From positions 1 to 58,210 of the forward strand of contig JAHPYY010000212.1 in assembly GCA_019058515.1 (NCBI GenBank): 58,210 nucleotides of DNA, read 5' to 3'. Numbering within the stretch: position 1 is the stretch's first letter; each line of letters opens with the position of its first letter. Both the position numbers and the translations under genes were made by a program. This document shows positions 1 through 9,360 of the stretch, piece after piece. The stretch comes from Promethearchaeota archaeon (GTDB lineage: Archaea; Asgardarchaeota; Lokiarchaeia; Sigynarchaeales; SOKP01). The notes under the pieces were generated by a model, which was given only the letters and a program-made list of their open reading frames with translations, was not told the DNA's origin and searched no databases.

Positions 1-80
1 ACATAGCGATGAAGAAGCGTGGTTTTACCGACTCCTCCCTCACCCGCAGTGAGTATTTTAAGAATAAATTTCTTAGGCAT
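1..80 (-). CDS. Small Ras/Rab-like GTPase, N-terminal fragment cut by window edge
   Basis: The reverse strand from an ATG at 80 reads 26 codons before leaving the window. The fragment contains a complete Walker A/G1 loop, GEGGVGKT, preceded by a beta strand (FILKILTA) as in Ras-superfamily GTPases. Only the first switchless segment is visible, so the subfamily cannot be assigned. Four other GTPases in this window begin in the same way, which supports the call. The start codon is followed directly by the conserved strand, so the N-terminus is short. Confidence 0.75.
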   Translation of the reverse strand, partial: MPKKFILKILTAGEGGVGKTTLLHRY

Positions 81-401
81 TTTCAAACCCTGTTTTGTTT
101 GTTATCGTCTTAGACATTCAAGGACCTCGTTATCGTTATTTCAAAGGTGCTATCAAATATTTTTGCGATTTAATGGTTGATTAATTTATGTTAAATTAAA
201 GATATAAAAAAAATTATTAAATTCTTTTGTTTTCGTTAAAACGTCGACGGTTACTTAAATTTTACTGTTTAACTGACGTTAATATAATAGTTTTGAGGTA
301 TTTATTTTTTGTTGAAATTAGGGAAACTTAAGTCTTAAGTTATATATTTTTTCATTGGCTAATATATTTAAATAAATATTCTATTCAAAACAAGAGGATA
401 A
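81..401. other. Intergenic, AT-rich, divergent promoter region
   Basis: No open frame or RNA-like fold is visible here. The stretch separates the minus-strand GTPase from the plus-strand cupin gene, so both promoters should lie in it. The A/T-rich block near 355-380 is a candidate TATA region for the cupin gene. The purine motif AGAGG at 393-397 is a plausible ribosome binding site for the ATG at 408. Confidence 0.4.
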
Positions 402-407
402 TTGAAA

Positions 408-683
408 ATGAAGAAAAAAGTACCTACTGAAGAAGAGCTAAACAAACTTAATGTAACGAATTGGGGAACCTGGAGCAAGGAGACTTCAAAATTTCCTTGG
501 GAATACGACGAGACGGAAACATGTTATATTTTAGAAGGAGAAGTGGAAGTAACGGGAGAAGACGGAAAAAAAATTGAATTTCAAAAGGGAGATTTAGTAC
601 AATTTCCAAAAGGTTTGAAATGCACTTGGAATGTTAAGAAACCGGTCCGAAAGTATTACAAATTCGGGGATTTAGAAATTTAA
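408..683 (+). CDS. Small cupin-domain protein (DUF861/EutQ-like)
   Basis: This 91-residue protein is a single cupin barrel. The pattern around residues 30-75 (ETCYILEGEVEVTG, then QKGDLVQFPKG) matches the two conserved cupin motifs of the small DUF861 cupins seen in ureidoglycine aminohydrolase-like and EutQ-like proteins. I start at ATG 408 because AGAGG lies 10 bases upstream; a TTG at 402 would add two residues. Such proteins are cytosolic, and the bound metal or ligand is often unknown. The metal-binding histidines of classical cupins are not obvious, so a catalytic role is uncertain. It stands alone, with no operon partner. Confidence 0.75.
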   Translation: MKKKVPTEEELNKLNVTNWGTWSKETSKFPWEYDETETCYILEGEVEVTGEDGKKIEFQKGDLVQFPKGLKCTWNVKKPVRKYYKFGDLEI

Positions 684-761
684 ACGAGAATGTTTATCTA
701 ATTATAAAATAAGAACTAAGTTTTTATCCTTTTTCTTATATCTTTGTTTTTTAAAAGTATA

Positions 762-1310
762 TCAATCTTCAGCGAATCTTAGCTTATCTTGGTGTTCTTT
801 CACCGTAATTTCGCGATCTACTAACCGATCGTATTTATTAAGAGTATCGGCTATAGCTTTTATTTCAGCTCTAGTTTTCATTTTAACCTTCTTCAATTCG
901 TCGAGTATTTCTTTCTCTGAATAACCTTGCTTGTAAAGTTCGAGGTACTCTTCAATGGTGGATTCGTTGTAGTAGATATAATGCTTATTCATGTAGATTA
1001 CCAAGTTCTCTTTTTTCTCTTGGTTTTGAGAAAACTTGAACAATTTGTCCTGGATTTTATTAACGGGTTTTCCAAGGTTTTTCGCTAATTCCACATCTTC
1101 AACTCTAGGATATTTTTTCAGTTTTCTACCCAACCTTTTTTTTGAAAAAAGTAACGGCACATATGAAAGTAGTAGTAATGCAACACTGATTATTGCTATA
1201 ATTATTGCAGCGACCTGGTTATAAATAAAAACGATAAGAATAACAATTATTAAAGCAACGAACCATAATCTCCATACCGACTTTAAAAATACAATATATT
1301 TCTTTGGCAT
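762..1310 (-). CDS. Membrane protein with N-terminal hydrophobic hairpin
   Basis: I do not recognise a family. Of 182 residues, about 12-60 form two adjacent membrane segments (roughly 14-32 and 34-55). The rest is charged and helical, with many Lys and Glu residues, and should lie in the cytosol. The segment YKQGYSEKEILDELK around 127-141 resembles a short helical repeat but gives no function. It starts at ATG 1310 and is flanked by oppositely oriented genes, so it is probably transcribed alone. Confidence 0.6.
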   Translation of the reverse strand: MPKKYIVFLKSVWRLWFVALIIVILIVFIYNQVAAIIIAIISVALLLLSYVPLLFSKKRLGRKLKKYPRVEDVELAKNLGKPVNKIQDKLFKFSQNQEKKENLVIYMNKHYIYYNESTIEEYLELYKQGYSEKEILDELKKVKMKTRAEIKAIADTLNKYDRLVDREITVKEHQDKLRFAED

Positions 1311-1604
1311 TTACATTTGTACTGTTTTTGTAATTTTCGTAGATTAAATCGAATGTAGAACTACACCCAACAAAATTCATACTCACTTAAGAATTTATCG
1401 AATAGTAGGTCTGAAAAAGGTAATAATTGTTTTCGTAATTATAATAAAAAAGATTTATTACACACTCTAACTGATTGGAGGAAAATTTACATTATTTTAA
1501 TAAAAAAGAAGCCTGTATTTGGCTTTTGGAATTAAATATTAAAATTATAAATTGATTAAATAATAATTAAAACTATTGAAACAAAAAAAAGGAGAAAGAA
1601 AAAT

Positions 1605-3080
1605 TTGCGAACTAAAGAAGAATTTATGAAAGATTTAAGCCGCATGAAGAAAAATCTCTATTACGACGGTGAAAAAATCGATCGGTTGGACGAACGGCAG
1701 ATGCCTACCATAAACACGATAGGAATGACCTTTGATCTGGCAGAGGATCCCGAGTTTAAAGACTTAATGCTCGTTAAATCCCATCTAACTGGAGAAATAA
1801 TAAATAGATTCACGCACATTCATCATAGTACAGAAGATCTTCACAAAAAGCAAGATATGACGAGAAAACTCTGTCAGAGAGTAGGAGGTTGTATCCAACG
1901 ATGCATGGGTTGCGATGCTGCCAATGCGTGTTACAATGTGAGCTACGAAGCGGACAAATTAAACAAAGGAGAAACAAACTACCACGAGAACTTCAAAAAA
2001 TGGTTAGAGCGCTTTCAGAAAAAGGATTTAATCGCAGCTTGCGCCCAAACTGATGTTAAGGGCGATAGAATAAAGCGTCCTGCGGATCAAGCGGATGAAG
2101 ATATGTATGTACATGTAGTAGATAAAAACGATAAGGGCATTATAGTTCGAGGATGTAAATTACACATTTCAGAAGCGTCGGTTTCTGACGAAATCTTGGT
2201 CGTCCCTACTCGAGCCTTAAGAAAAGAAGATAGCGATTATGCCGTAGCCTTCGCAGTACCAGCTGATTACGAGGGGGTTACGCAAGTGGTTACCATCCAC
2301 AATCTCCGACAACGGGAGCATTTCCCGCGAGGTTTTATGCCGGGAGGTACTGATTCTTACATTATTTTTGACGATGTCTTCGTTCCATGGGAACGGGTTT
2401 TTTTGTGCGGAGAGTATCAACACGGTGGTGCTCTTGCTTTGTTATTTGGTTTATTTCATCGACATAGTTACTCGGGATGTAAACCTGCGATAGGTGATTT
2501 AGTGGTAGGCACCGCTGCGTTAGCTGCAGAATACAACAATATCCATAAAGCCTCTCATATTAGAACTAAGTTGGCAGAACTGATCATGGTAACTGAACTT
2601 GGGTATGCTGCAGGATATACGGGTTCAGACTTAGGAAAACCTGAAGTGTATGTTCCAGGCATTGGTCTTATACCCTATGGTCCTGGAAGTTACATCCCCA
2701 ATTCGATTTACTGCAATGTAGGAAGATGTTTAACTGGTGAAAATGTCTATCGCGAGGCTGAAATAATATGTGATATCTCAGGCGGTATTCCTGCTACATT
2801 TCCTCACGAAAAGGACTTTGTAAATCCAGAATTGAAAGACACTCTCCATAAATATATTACTAGGAATCCAAATATAGCCCCTGAAAACGCAGCGCAGTTC
2901 TGGCGATACGTTGGAGATATGCTCTGTTCTGCTACAGGAGGGATCTGGCAAGTGGGAGGTTATCACGGTGGAGGCTCTCCTATAATGGAGCAAATTGCTA
3001 TCACTTCTCAATACGATATAAAAGCAAGAAAAAATATGGTAAAAAAAATAGCTGGAATTAACGACAAACTAAATAAATAA
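1605..3080 (+). CDS. abfD: 4-hydroxybutyryl-CoA dehydratase / vinylacetyl-CoA delta-isomerase
   Basis: The enzyme family dehydrates 4-hydroxybutyryl-CoA to crotonyl-CoA and isomerises vinylacetyl-CoA, using FAD and a [4Fe-4S] cluster. The 491-residue length is normal. The cluster ligands known from the Clostridium aminobutyricum enzyme (Cys99, Cys103, His292, Cys299) align with Cys96, Cys100, His285 and Cys292 here, with identical spacing (C-x3-C and H-x6-C). The start is TTG 1605, with GGAG at 1591-1594 placed 10 bases upstream; the first residues match the family N-terminus. No CoA-transferase or alcohol dehydrogenase of aminobutyrate fermentation is adjacent, so its pathway (4-aminobutyrate or succinate fermentation, or a 4-hydroxybutyrate carbon cycle) cannot be fixed from context. 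Confidence 0.93.
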   Translation: MRTKEEFMKDLSRMKKNLYYDGEKIDRLDERQMPTINTIGMTFDLAEDPEFKDLMLVKSHLTGEIINRFTHIHHSTEDLHKKQDMTRKLCQRVGGCIQRCMGCDAANACYNVSYEADKLNKGETNYHENFKKWLERFQKKDLIAACAQTDVKGDRIKRPADQADEDMYVHVVDKNDKGIIVRGCKLHISEASVSDEILVVPTRALRKEDSDYAVAFAVPADYEGVTQVVTIHNLRQREHFPRGFMPGGTDSYIIFDDVFVPWERVFLCGEYQHGGALALLFGLFHRHSYSGCKPAIGDLVVGTAALAAEYNNIHKASHIRTKLAELIMVTELGYAAGYTGSDLGKPEVYVPGIGLIPYGPGSYIPNSIYCNVGRCLTGENVYREAEIICDISGGIPATFPHEKDFVNPELKDTLHKYITRNPNIAPENAAQFWRYVGDMLCSATGGIWQVGGYHGGGSPIMEQIAITSQYDIKARKNMVKKIAGINDKLNK

Positions 3081-3210
3081 ATTCACCTGTTTAAGTATAC
3101 CATATAGATTTTTTTTGTATTTCTTTATTTTTTCCATTTCTATTCGCTAGTATTACTAAATAGAAGTGTTTTTTTTTATTATAGATTAAGAGTTTATTAT
3201 TCTCTTAATT

Positions 3211-3521
3211 ATGATAAAACAGGTTGAGATGAGAGGTCAAAAAAACCATATAAACGCCGATTTCCGGGTTCTTACCTCTAAGGCTATGACCGTAAACGGA
3301 TTTACAGTTTGGAGTTTCCCACAGATCACAACTGCAGTACTTACACCAACGCCAAAGAGTTTAACTTCCGCGTTCGAGATGTTTCCGGTCAGCGAGAGAA
3401 AATCTCTTGTTTTTATATGGTTTTAACTGCATATCGAGATAACCGTTATATAAGCGAGGTTATTTCCCTTGAAATACCATCTTATATGGTTATTGATAAA
3501 TACAATAATAAAAGCTTCTAA
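3211..3521 (+). pseudogene. Possible small gene split by a frameshift
   Basis: Two overlapping plus-strand frames together read like one roughly 100-residue protein. The first runs from ATG 3211 through RVLTSKA near 3285. The second continues from there in the -1 frame to a stop at 3519-3521, with a plausible beta-rich composition (NFRVRDVSG, VLTAYRDN, EVISLEIPS). Either frame alone is odd in composition. I recognise no family. It could be a decayed gene, a sequencing error near 3285, or chance. The intergenic DNA on either side shows nothing else. Confidence 0.35.
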
Positions 3522-3612
3522 TTAAATTTTGCGTATTAGAAAGGTTAAATTTATTAGTTAAATTGTTAGTTGCGTAGATCTTCGCTTTAGTCGCTCAAGT
3601 TGATTTCGATGG

Positions 3613-5712
3613 TCATAATTTTAAAGTATGCTTGAATTCTTTCGATAAGCTAAACCCTTTTATTAAATAATAACTCAGAATAAAAATGGTTCCAAACAAG
3701 AAAATCACAAGAAGTATGTCAATAAAAGGTAAGGGGATTGTAAACAAATAGCCCTCATTTGAGAGCGTAGAGAGGTTTCCTGAGTTATCTCTGACTATAA
3801 TAGAATATTCGTAAGATCCTGGAGGTAATTTATTCAAACGAGATTCGAATAGATTAGTAGTTTCATTAAGTTTCAAATTAACATAACTTATTCCACTTGT
3901 CGATTGAAGCTGTAGAAGAACGCTTTCTATACCCGACTCTAGATCGTACGCTTGTACTTGAAATAAGATGTTATCTCTTGAGGTGGGATTTACAGGGTTG
4001 CGAGAAGCGCTTAAAACTGTAGGGTTTGTAGGATCGGGAGCTGTGGTAAAAGTAGTGGTAAGTGGAACGACATTGTGTCCTGTAATTGTAAGGTTCATTT
4101 TTATGTTTACTCCAAGAGGGAGTTTAATGTAGGCATTTCCCTGGTCATCGGTGTACTTCGTTACATAAATATTGTCGTTCGAGCGTACATTTACGCGGAC
4201 GTTCGAAACAGGATTACCTTCAACATCCATGATTGTTAGCGTTAGATTTTGACCCGAGTAAATTATTGAAGGTAGGGGATTTCTTACTGATTTTGGTACC
4301 GCAGTATATACATCCAATTCAGGATCTCCTAAAAGGTTATATGTTAGTAATTGTTTTCGTTGGTACTCGTAATTGATACTTGATTGAGAAGTGAAGTATT
4401 CGCTATTCATATACGCAACTTTAGAATCATACAACGCTAAACCCGGTTGGTACTTTTGGTTTTCGAAAAACTCCTTCCAGAATAGTTTAGCGTTACCCCT
4501 GTTTAACTTTTCTAATAACGTGTCGTTGGTGAAATACCATGTGACTCTTAACCCACCTACATAAGCAATTGCTCCCGAATTATTCTTTTTCATTAAGGTC
4601 TCTCCTATGTTGTTATCGTAGGAGTCTAAATCGTAGGAAGAGGTACTACATGCATCTGCGTATATTAATGAAGGCATATTCGCGTTTGCTACTGATGCCG
4701 CGTCGCTGCTCGTGTAAATTGTTCCCGCTTTATCGGTATACTGGCTAAAAGTCCCGTGACCTGCGAAGAGGACAGCAGAATGTCCAGAATTGAGCTCATT
4801 TACAAAATTATTATGACTTAAGGGAAATTTAGGATCGGCAGGAATATAGGAGGCAGAACGCCATAAATGCGTGTAATCCATCTTTCCTGTAACATAATTT
4901 TGAATAATATAATCCGTTAATCGCGATTCGTCTTCTCCATCGGGAGGTTCTTGATTTACGGTATCCGATATTCCACCAGCAAGTAACATGTTATTCATCC
5001 ACTCTCCGATTGTAGGGTTTTTCTCGTAAGTTAGGCTTTTTTCGACCATAATTCTTAACTCTTCGGCGGTACTTGCGGGAAATCTTCCTACATATACTTC
5101 TGGATACCAATCTATTTCGTCTATACCATTTTCGTTCTTCTCAGCAGATTCTCCCCACAAACCATCGCCGTCCTCGTCCCAAGATCCCGTAAGATCGGCG
5201 TAATAATAATCAGTAGGTTTGTATTCCGGATTCCCAACGGTTTCATGTCCTCCATGCTCTACCACATCAGGATTGTAAACATATCTAATTGGAATTAGAT
5301 TTGATTGTGCATCACCTGCTAATAGCACCCACTTAATGTTTTCTCTGTTATAATATTCAATAATTACGTTTCTAATTTTTTGAGGACCATCAATTCCCTC
5401 GTATTCAGTAAAATTGCTAAGAATAATCGTTTTAACCCCCTTTAGGTTTTTCCATTCCATAAGAGGAACTAAAGCGTTGATAAATTCAGGATCATTAGGA
5501 GCGATAATTAGCATCTCAATTGAACTATTAGAGTCGGAAGTAATCTTTGGTAAGTTTTCTGAGATGCTTTCGTCGAAAGTTTGCGAAGGTTTAAGAATTA
5601 TGGGGTAATTAAACGAGTTAGAACTATTAATGGAGAAAGCAATTAAAGAAGAGATGACCATACCACATAAAATTGAACAGACGACTATTCTTTTTAATGA
5701 TACCTTAATCAT
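3613..5712 (-). CDS. Gingipain-like peptidase C25, exported and membrane anchored
   Basis: A predicted cysteine peptidase of the C25 (caspase-fold, clan CD) family facing the cell exterior. Residues about 8-28 form a signal anchor, and 660-685 form a C-terminal membrane helix followed by a short basic tail. The catalytic dyad is visible as His319 (LFAGHGTFS) and Cys355 (YADACST). An upstream aspartate-rich stretch (DEDGDGLWGE) resembles a calcium loop. About 485-650 form two immunoglobulin-like/CNA-B-like beta domains (DVEGNPVSNVRVNV; AYDLESGIESV). C25 homologues are known from Asgard genomes; the substrate is unknown. It is divergent from the small zinc protein downstream of its start. Confidence 0.88.
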   Translation of the reverse strand: MIKVSLKRIVVCSILCGMVISSLIAFSINSSNSFNYPIILKPSQTFDESISENLPKITSDSNSSIEMLIIAPNDPEFINALVPLMEWKNLKGVKTIILSNFTEYEGIDGPQKIRNVIIEYYNRENIKWVLLAGDAQSNLIPIRYVYNPDVVEHGGHETVGNPEYKPTDYYYADLTGSWDEDGDGLWGESAEKNENGIDEIDWYPEVYVGRFPASTAEELRIMVEKSLTYEKNPTIGEWMNNMLLAGGISDTVNQEPPDGEDESRLTDYIIQNYVTGKMDYTHLWRSASYIPADPKFPLSHNNFVNELNSGHSAVLFAGHGTFSQYTDKAGTIYTSSDAASVANANMPSLIYADACSTSSYDLDSYDNNIGETLMKKNNSGAIAYVGGLRVTWYFTNDTLLEKLNRGNAKLFWKEFFENQKYQPGLALYDSKVAYMNSEYFTSQSSINYEYQRKQLLTYNLLGDPELDVYTAVPKSVRNPLPSIIYSGQNLTLTIMDVEGNPVSNVRVNVRSNDNIYVTKYTDDQGNAYIKLPLGVNIKMNLTITGHNVVPLTTTFTTAPDPTNPTVLSASRNPVNPTSRDNILFQVQAYDLESGIESVLLQLQSTSGISYVNLKLNETTNLFESRLNKLPPGSYEYSIIVRDNSGNLSTLSNEGYLFTIPLPFIDILLVIFLFGTIFILSYYLIKGFSLSKEFKHTLKL

Positions 5713-5810
5713 ACTTTCATTATTTATTAATGATAGCTTATATATTTTTATTAGTAAACTTCTAGTAATAATAATCTATGGATTTTAATTGATAACCATC
5801 TAATATAACT

Positions 5811-6035
5811 ATGGTCATTCGATACAACTATTGTCCTATATGTCAGAAGCGGATTACTTTTAAAATTGAAATGGATGATATTGATTCAAGCCAATATCCT
5901 GCTCCAGTTTACATTTTCCATAAAGATCCAGAGTGTAACCAAGTGTCGACTTTCTATGTGGACAGCCTTCTTAGAGTTTCTTACAAAGAACTCGAAAAAA
6001 AACCTGGTGCAATTAAAACCATTGAAACGTTTTAA
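5811..6035 (+). CDS. Small Asgard-type protein with CPIC zinc-binding motif
   Basis: A 74-residue protein opening with a CxxC knuckle (NYCPICQK), then YPAPVYIFHKD and a late CNQVSTFYVD segment. The C-x2-C pair plus His/Cys near residues 37-43 could bind one zinc ion. The compact pattern resembles small conserved proteins I associate with Asgard genomes, but no function is known to me. The ATG lies about 100 bases from the divergent peptidase start, with no clear Shine-Dalgarno motif, so a leaderless transcript is likely. An overlapping frame at 5866-6117 looks like a shadow. Confidence 0.65.
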   Translation: MVIRYNYCPICQKRITFKIEMDDIDSSQYPAPVYIFHKDPECNQVSTFYVDSLLRVSYKELEKKPGAIKTIETF

Positions 6036-6188
6036 GAAAATTAGGAGATTCTACTCGAATGATTGCTATAATTTGCTTTTAAACTGCCAATATAGAGATA
6101 GAAACCTAAAATTATAATTAAATTGCTTTTTATAAAAAGTAAAAGATTGATTGTATATAGTAAGTATATAGTAAAAATATTTTTAATG

Positions 6189-7064
6189 TTATTTTCTTCG
6201 CTTAATTAGCAAATAGATGAATATCATCGATACTCCTCCAATGGAAATTGTGATAAATAATGTTATCAAGAACTTATAGAAAAAATTATCAAGAATATTT
6301 GAAATATTCATAGACGCCTTTCCATATGGATAATAATCATCTTCAGTAGAAAATATGAACCAGGCATGTAATTCAGTAAGGACAATATTTGCCGCAGCAA
6401 TGCTTCCAACGCTATTTGAATAACCATAAGCTTGAAAGCTTATCACAACTTTCCCATTTTCATTTGGTTGTTCGTATGCATTAACCGTAGCGTTATAGTT
6501 TCGTTTATTATTTATACTACCAACCAATCCATTATCTATAATGTGGTTACATTTAAAAAGATCCAAATAACTTATGTCATTCGAAGAATTGACAACTGTA
6601 GAGGTTGGATGCCCATTTTGACAAATTAAAAATCGATTGCTTAAACTACCAAGGAAATCACTTCCCCTCGTGGTGAAATTTCCATGCCTTCCATACGGGG
6701 CTAGAGTAAATTGTAATTCAATGTATTGTAATTGATTGGTGGTAACAAGATTTTCCCAGTTTCTAAGTTGAAATTCAACCGTTATAGATGCAAAAACCTC
6801 TCCTAAGCCCCATTCTGCAATCGATATAGCAGCAATTTCATCATATTGACTGTCCTGTAAAAGTTGTATATCAAAACTTTTTTCAGGTAATATTTCTCCC
6901 CAAGTCTCTATCGACACAGATGTGATTTCAGAATCTATTCTTTGTAGAACATCAGGATTAGCTATAGTTGGTAGGTAGGGAATGGCTAGGATTATAATAA
7001 GAATAAAAAGTGTCAATTGTTTTTTTTTTGTAAAAATTTCTTTAATTTTAGATTTTGCAATCAT
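6189..7064 (-). CDS. Exported membrane-anchored protein of unknown function
   Basis: The 291-residue protein has a signal anchor at about residues 17-33 (LTLFILIIILAIPYLP), a mostly beta extracellular part, and a C-terminal membrane helix at about 263-287 ending in KRRK. The outer part has several N-glycosylation-like sequons (NFT, NSS, NAT, NIS). This architecture (signal, beta domain, C-terminal anchor) resembles the C25 peptidase and the 594-residue protein at 11308-13092, but no domain family is recognised. The gene has noticeably fewer CG dinucleotides than the housekeeping genes nearby. Confidence 0.7.
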   Translation of the reverse strand: MIAKSKIKEIFTKKKQLTLFILIIILAIPYLPTIANPDVLQRIDSEITSVSIETWGEILPEKSFDIQLLQDSQYDEIAAISIAEWGLGEVFASITVEFQLRNWENLVTTNQLQYIELQFTLAPYGRHGNFTTRGSDFLGSLSNRFLICQNGHPTSTVVNSSNDISYLDLFKCNHIIDNGLVGSINNKRNYNATVNAYEQPNENGKVVISFQAYGYSNSVGSIAAANIVLTELHAWFIFSTEDDYYPYGKASMNISNILDNFFYKFLITLFITISIGGVSMIFIYLLIKRRK

Positions 7065-7473
7065 TTTATTAAGTTGAAAGTAACCCGATTTTACTTTAGA
7101 TAAATTAGAGATTCATATAAATGTTTGCGACTGATTTATTTCAATTGTAGTTACCTTTAATCTAATCAGAGTTAGATGAAGAGAAAGAGATAATTTTCAA
7201 GAATTGAAATATTTTTTGTCTAAACCATGTTATTTTTAGACTAAAATCTTTAAAGGAATATGTCATAAAGGTCTATTTTTTTGCCAAGAATGACCATTAC
7301 ACGCGTTAAATGAATCATTTCCTATACTCAACAAATTTTTTAGTATCAGAGGGAGATTAGTCAAGAATTTTGTAATTTTTGCATTGTCTTTGTCTTATTA
7401 TTAAATATTTTACATTTTAGCGGGGAGAATTTAACTAGTTAATTAAAACTTTTAAATTAAAAAGAAAGTTATG
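7065..7473. other. Intergenic, no feature seen
   Basis: AT-rich DNA with stops in all frames. I see no repeat or stable RNA fold. It probably holds the promoter of the minus-strand exported-protein gene near 7070-7120. Confidence 0.4.
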
Positions 7474-7767
7474 TTAATCAAGGATAATGTCAATATTATT
7501 TAATATTTCAATTAATTTTCTACTTACCTCAATTCCTTTTTGAGTTAACTTAATTAATACAGAATTTCGTTGGTTTTTTGTTTCTTTTAATGAGATTAAA
7601 CCCAATTCCTCTAAAAGTATGATGTGTTTTTCGGTTGTATTTTTACTTAATTTAGTAATTCTTTCTAGATTATACTTAGATTCTATTGAATTTTGATTTT
7701 AATATAAAATAATTAATATTAAAGTTAATCCCTTTTTTTCAAGGATTTTAATTATCCTTTCTCTCAT
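7474..7767 (-). pseudogene. Winged-helix regulator with one in-frame TAA
   Basis: From an ATG at 7767 the reverse strand reads 97 codons in one frame to TAA at 7474-7476, broken only by TAA at 7699-7701 (codon 23). The read-through sequence is a typical ArsR/MarR-like winged helix: KYNLERITKLSKNTTEKHI (recognition helix), ILLEELGLISLKE (turn and wing) and KLTQKGIEVSRK. A single base change in the TAA would restore the usual LILYLYEN-like helix. Either the gene has recently decayed or the stop is read through. The protein would be a small DNA-binding repressor; its target is unknown. Confidence 0.6.
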
Positions 7768-8174
7768 GAAATGAGGAAAAAATTATAAATTATTGAATTA
7801 TGGCTGGAGTATGTAAATTTTTATCTTATTTAAGATTTATATCTGAAATTCGTTAAATAGAAGCCATTGCAAGTCTTAGATGCACATAATATTTAGTTGA
7901 AAGATTTTATTCTTTAAAAAGTGAAAATTATTTCTTTAAATAGTGTTCGTTTATTTCCACCTTATATTCCGAAATCTAATTAGAATCTATATAGATCAAT
8001 GGTAAAAATTACAAATTATCCACTTTTTCTATATAAAGGATAAATTTCCAATCAATTATTTGAGCAAAAATATAAATAACTCATCTTATATGGTTCATAT
8101 AAGTTTCTTTTTAAAAATCACTTAGTTTAATAGTAAACTTCTGAATGAAATAGTGACAAAAGGAATGGAAGCAT
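7768..8174. other. Intergenic, no feature seen
   Basis: AT-rich DNA between the winged-helix pseudogene and the homing-endonuclease remnant. I find no coding frame of useful length and no clear repeat or fold. Confidence 0.4.
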
Positions 8175-9124
8175 TTGGTTAAATTTCGCAAGATATTAAG
8201 ATTAAATACTAAGATAGGTGAACGGACTAAGGAAATTGATGGAAAGAAGTACGATTTGGTTTATATAATCTTTACATGTAAACCCATGTACAAAGATCTG
8301 GTTAATCTTGGATCAAAAGTGTTAAAAGAGGGATCTAGAGTTTCCTTTAATTGAGAAATGACGATTTATCTTATTCCTTTTTACTTGGATTTTATGATGG
8401 TGAAGGGCACGAGGGAACCACACGGATATATTCTACAAACTTCAACCTCTTATATCAAATTAAAAACACATATACATTGAATTCGGAAGTAAGAGAGGTT
8501 CCTGCTGAAGATATTCCAGATGATCTTAAAAAGTATCCTATAGACAGAACCAAACCTATGTATGATTTAGCACTAGGAGCAGAACTACTTAATAAAATGA
8601 TGGATAGTTATCTAGATAGTTTAACAAGAAAACGCAAAATCTTTAGCGAGCAACAAAATGCCATGGAAGTGTTGAAATATAAAGTTAAGGATAAATCAAA
8701 TTTAATAGAATTAATTGAAGAATACGGAAAGGAGAAAGTGACTAAAGAAATGGGTGTTGCTTTTCAAACATTAGATAAATTGTGCAAAGAATGGAATATT
8801 ACAGCGACAAAGTTAATTGGGCTTGAGAGATTAAAAAAATATGTGGATAAAGAGACATTGATTAAAATGATTGAAGATTTTGGCATAGATAATACTGCAA
8901 AAAAATTAAATGCGGGATCCAGAACTGTTAAATCTCTAATGAAAGATTGGGGGAATTAAAACATCTTATTTGTCTGCCAAAGATAGGTTAGCACGGGAAA
9001 TAGGAAGTGAAGAAAACTTAAAAAGACTATTAAAAAGTAGTTCTCTCACAAAATTGAGTGAAAATTTGGTGTAGGAAGAAATACAGTTAAACGATTGTGT
9101 GTTGATTGGGGTATATATTCATAA
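8175..9124 (+). pseudogene. Degraded LAGLIDADG-type homing endonuclease with three HTH repeats
   Basis: Four consecutive frame segments join into one protein-like sequence. The first runs from about 8175 (VKFRKILRL...) to 8350. The second, from 8351, begins LRNDDLSYSFLLGFYDGEG, in which LLGFYDGEG is a LAGLIDADG-like helix. Breaks lie near 8351, 8953 (a run of five G) and 9065. The C-terminal half has three tandem helix-turn-helix units with shared spacing: EYGKEKVTKEMGV...LCKEWNI, DFGIDNTAKKLNA...LMKDWG, and LTKLSENFGVGRNTVKRLCVDWGI. Such repeats occur as DNA-binding tails of homing endonucleases. The intact part alone (8351-8959) could encode about 200 residues. It lies 240 bp upstream of the aIF2-gamma gene. 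Confidence 0.6.
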
Positions 9125-9360
9125 ATTTATTCAAAAATTACTATTTTATATGTTATGATACTTGTATCTGATTTCAAAATTTCCTTCATAATTAAAAAAT
9201 TAGATTAGGATAAATAGGTTTTGTAGCTTTACACAAAAGTATAAAAGCAGATTATTCTCGTTAGAAGCTTTCATTCGAATTAATAAAAATATCTATTATT
9301 ATTATATCGTTTATATGATTTTTAATAAAAATTAATTATGAAAGAAAATAATAAACTAAT

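Noticed and set aside
5866..6117. An 83-residue frame overlapping the small zinc protein
   Set aside because: It is a shifted-frame shadow; the zinc-protein frame has the CxxC motif and better composition.
8351..8959. The 202-residue frame as an intact regulatory gene
   Set aside because: The LAGLIDADG-like helix at its very start needs upstream sequence in another frame, and the third HTH repeat lies beyond its stop, so it is part of a broken longer gene.
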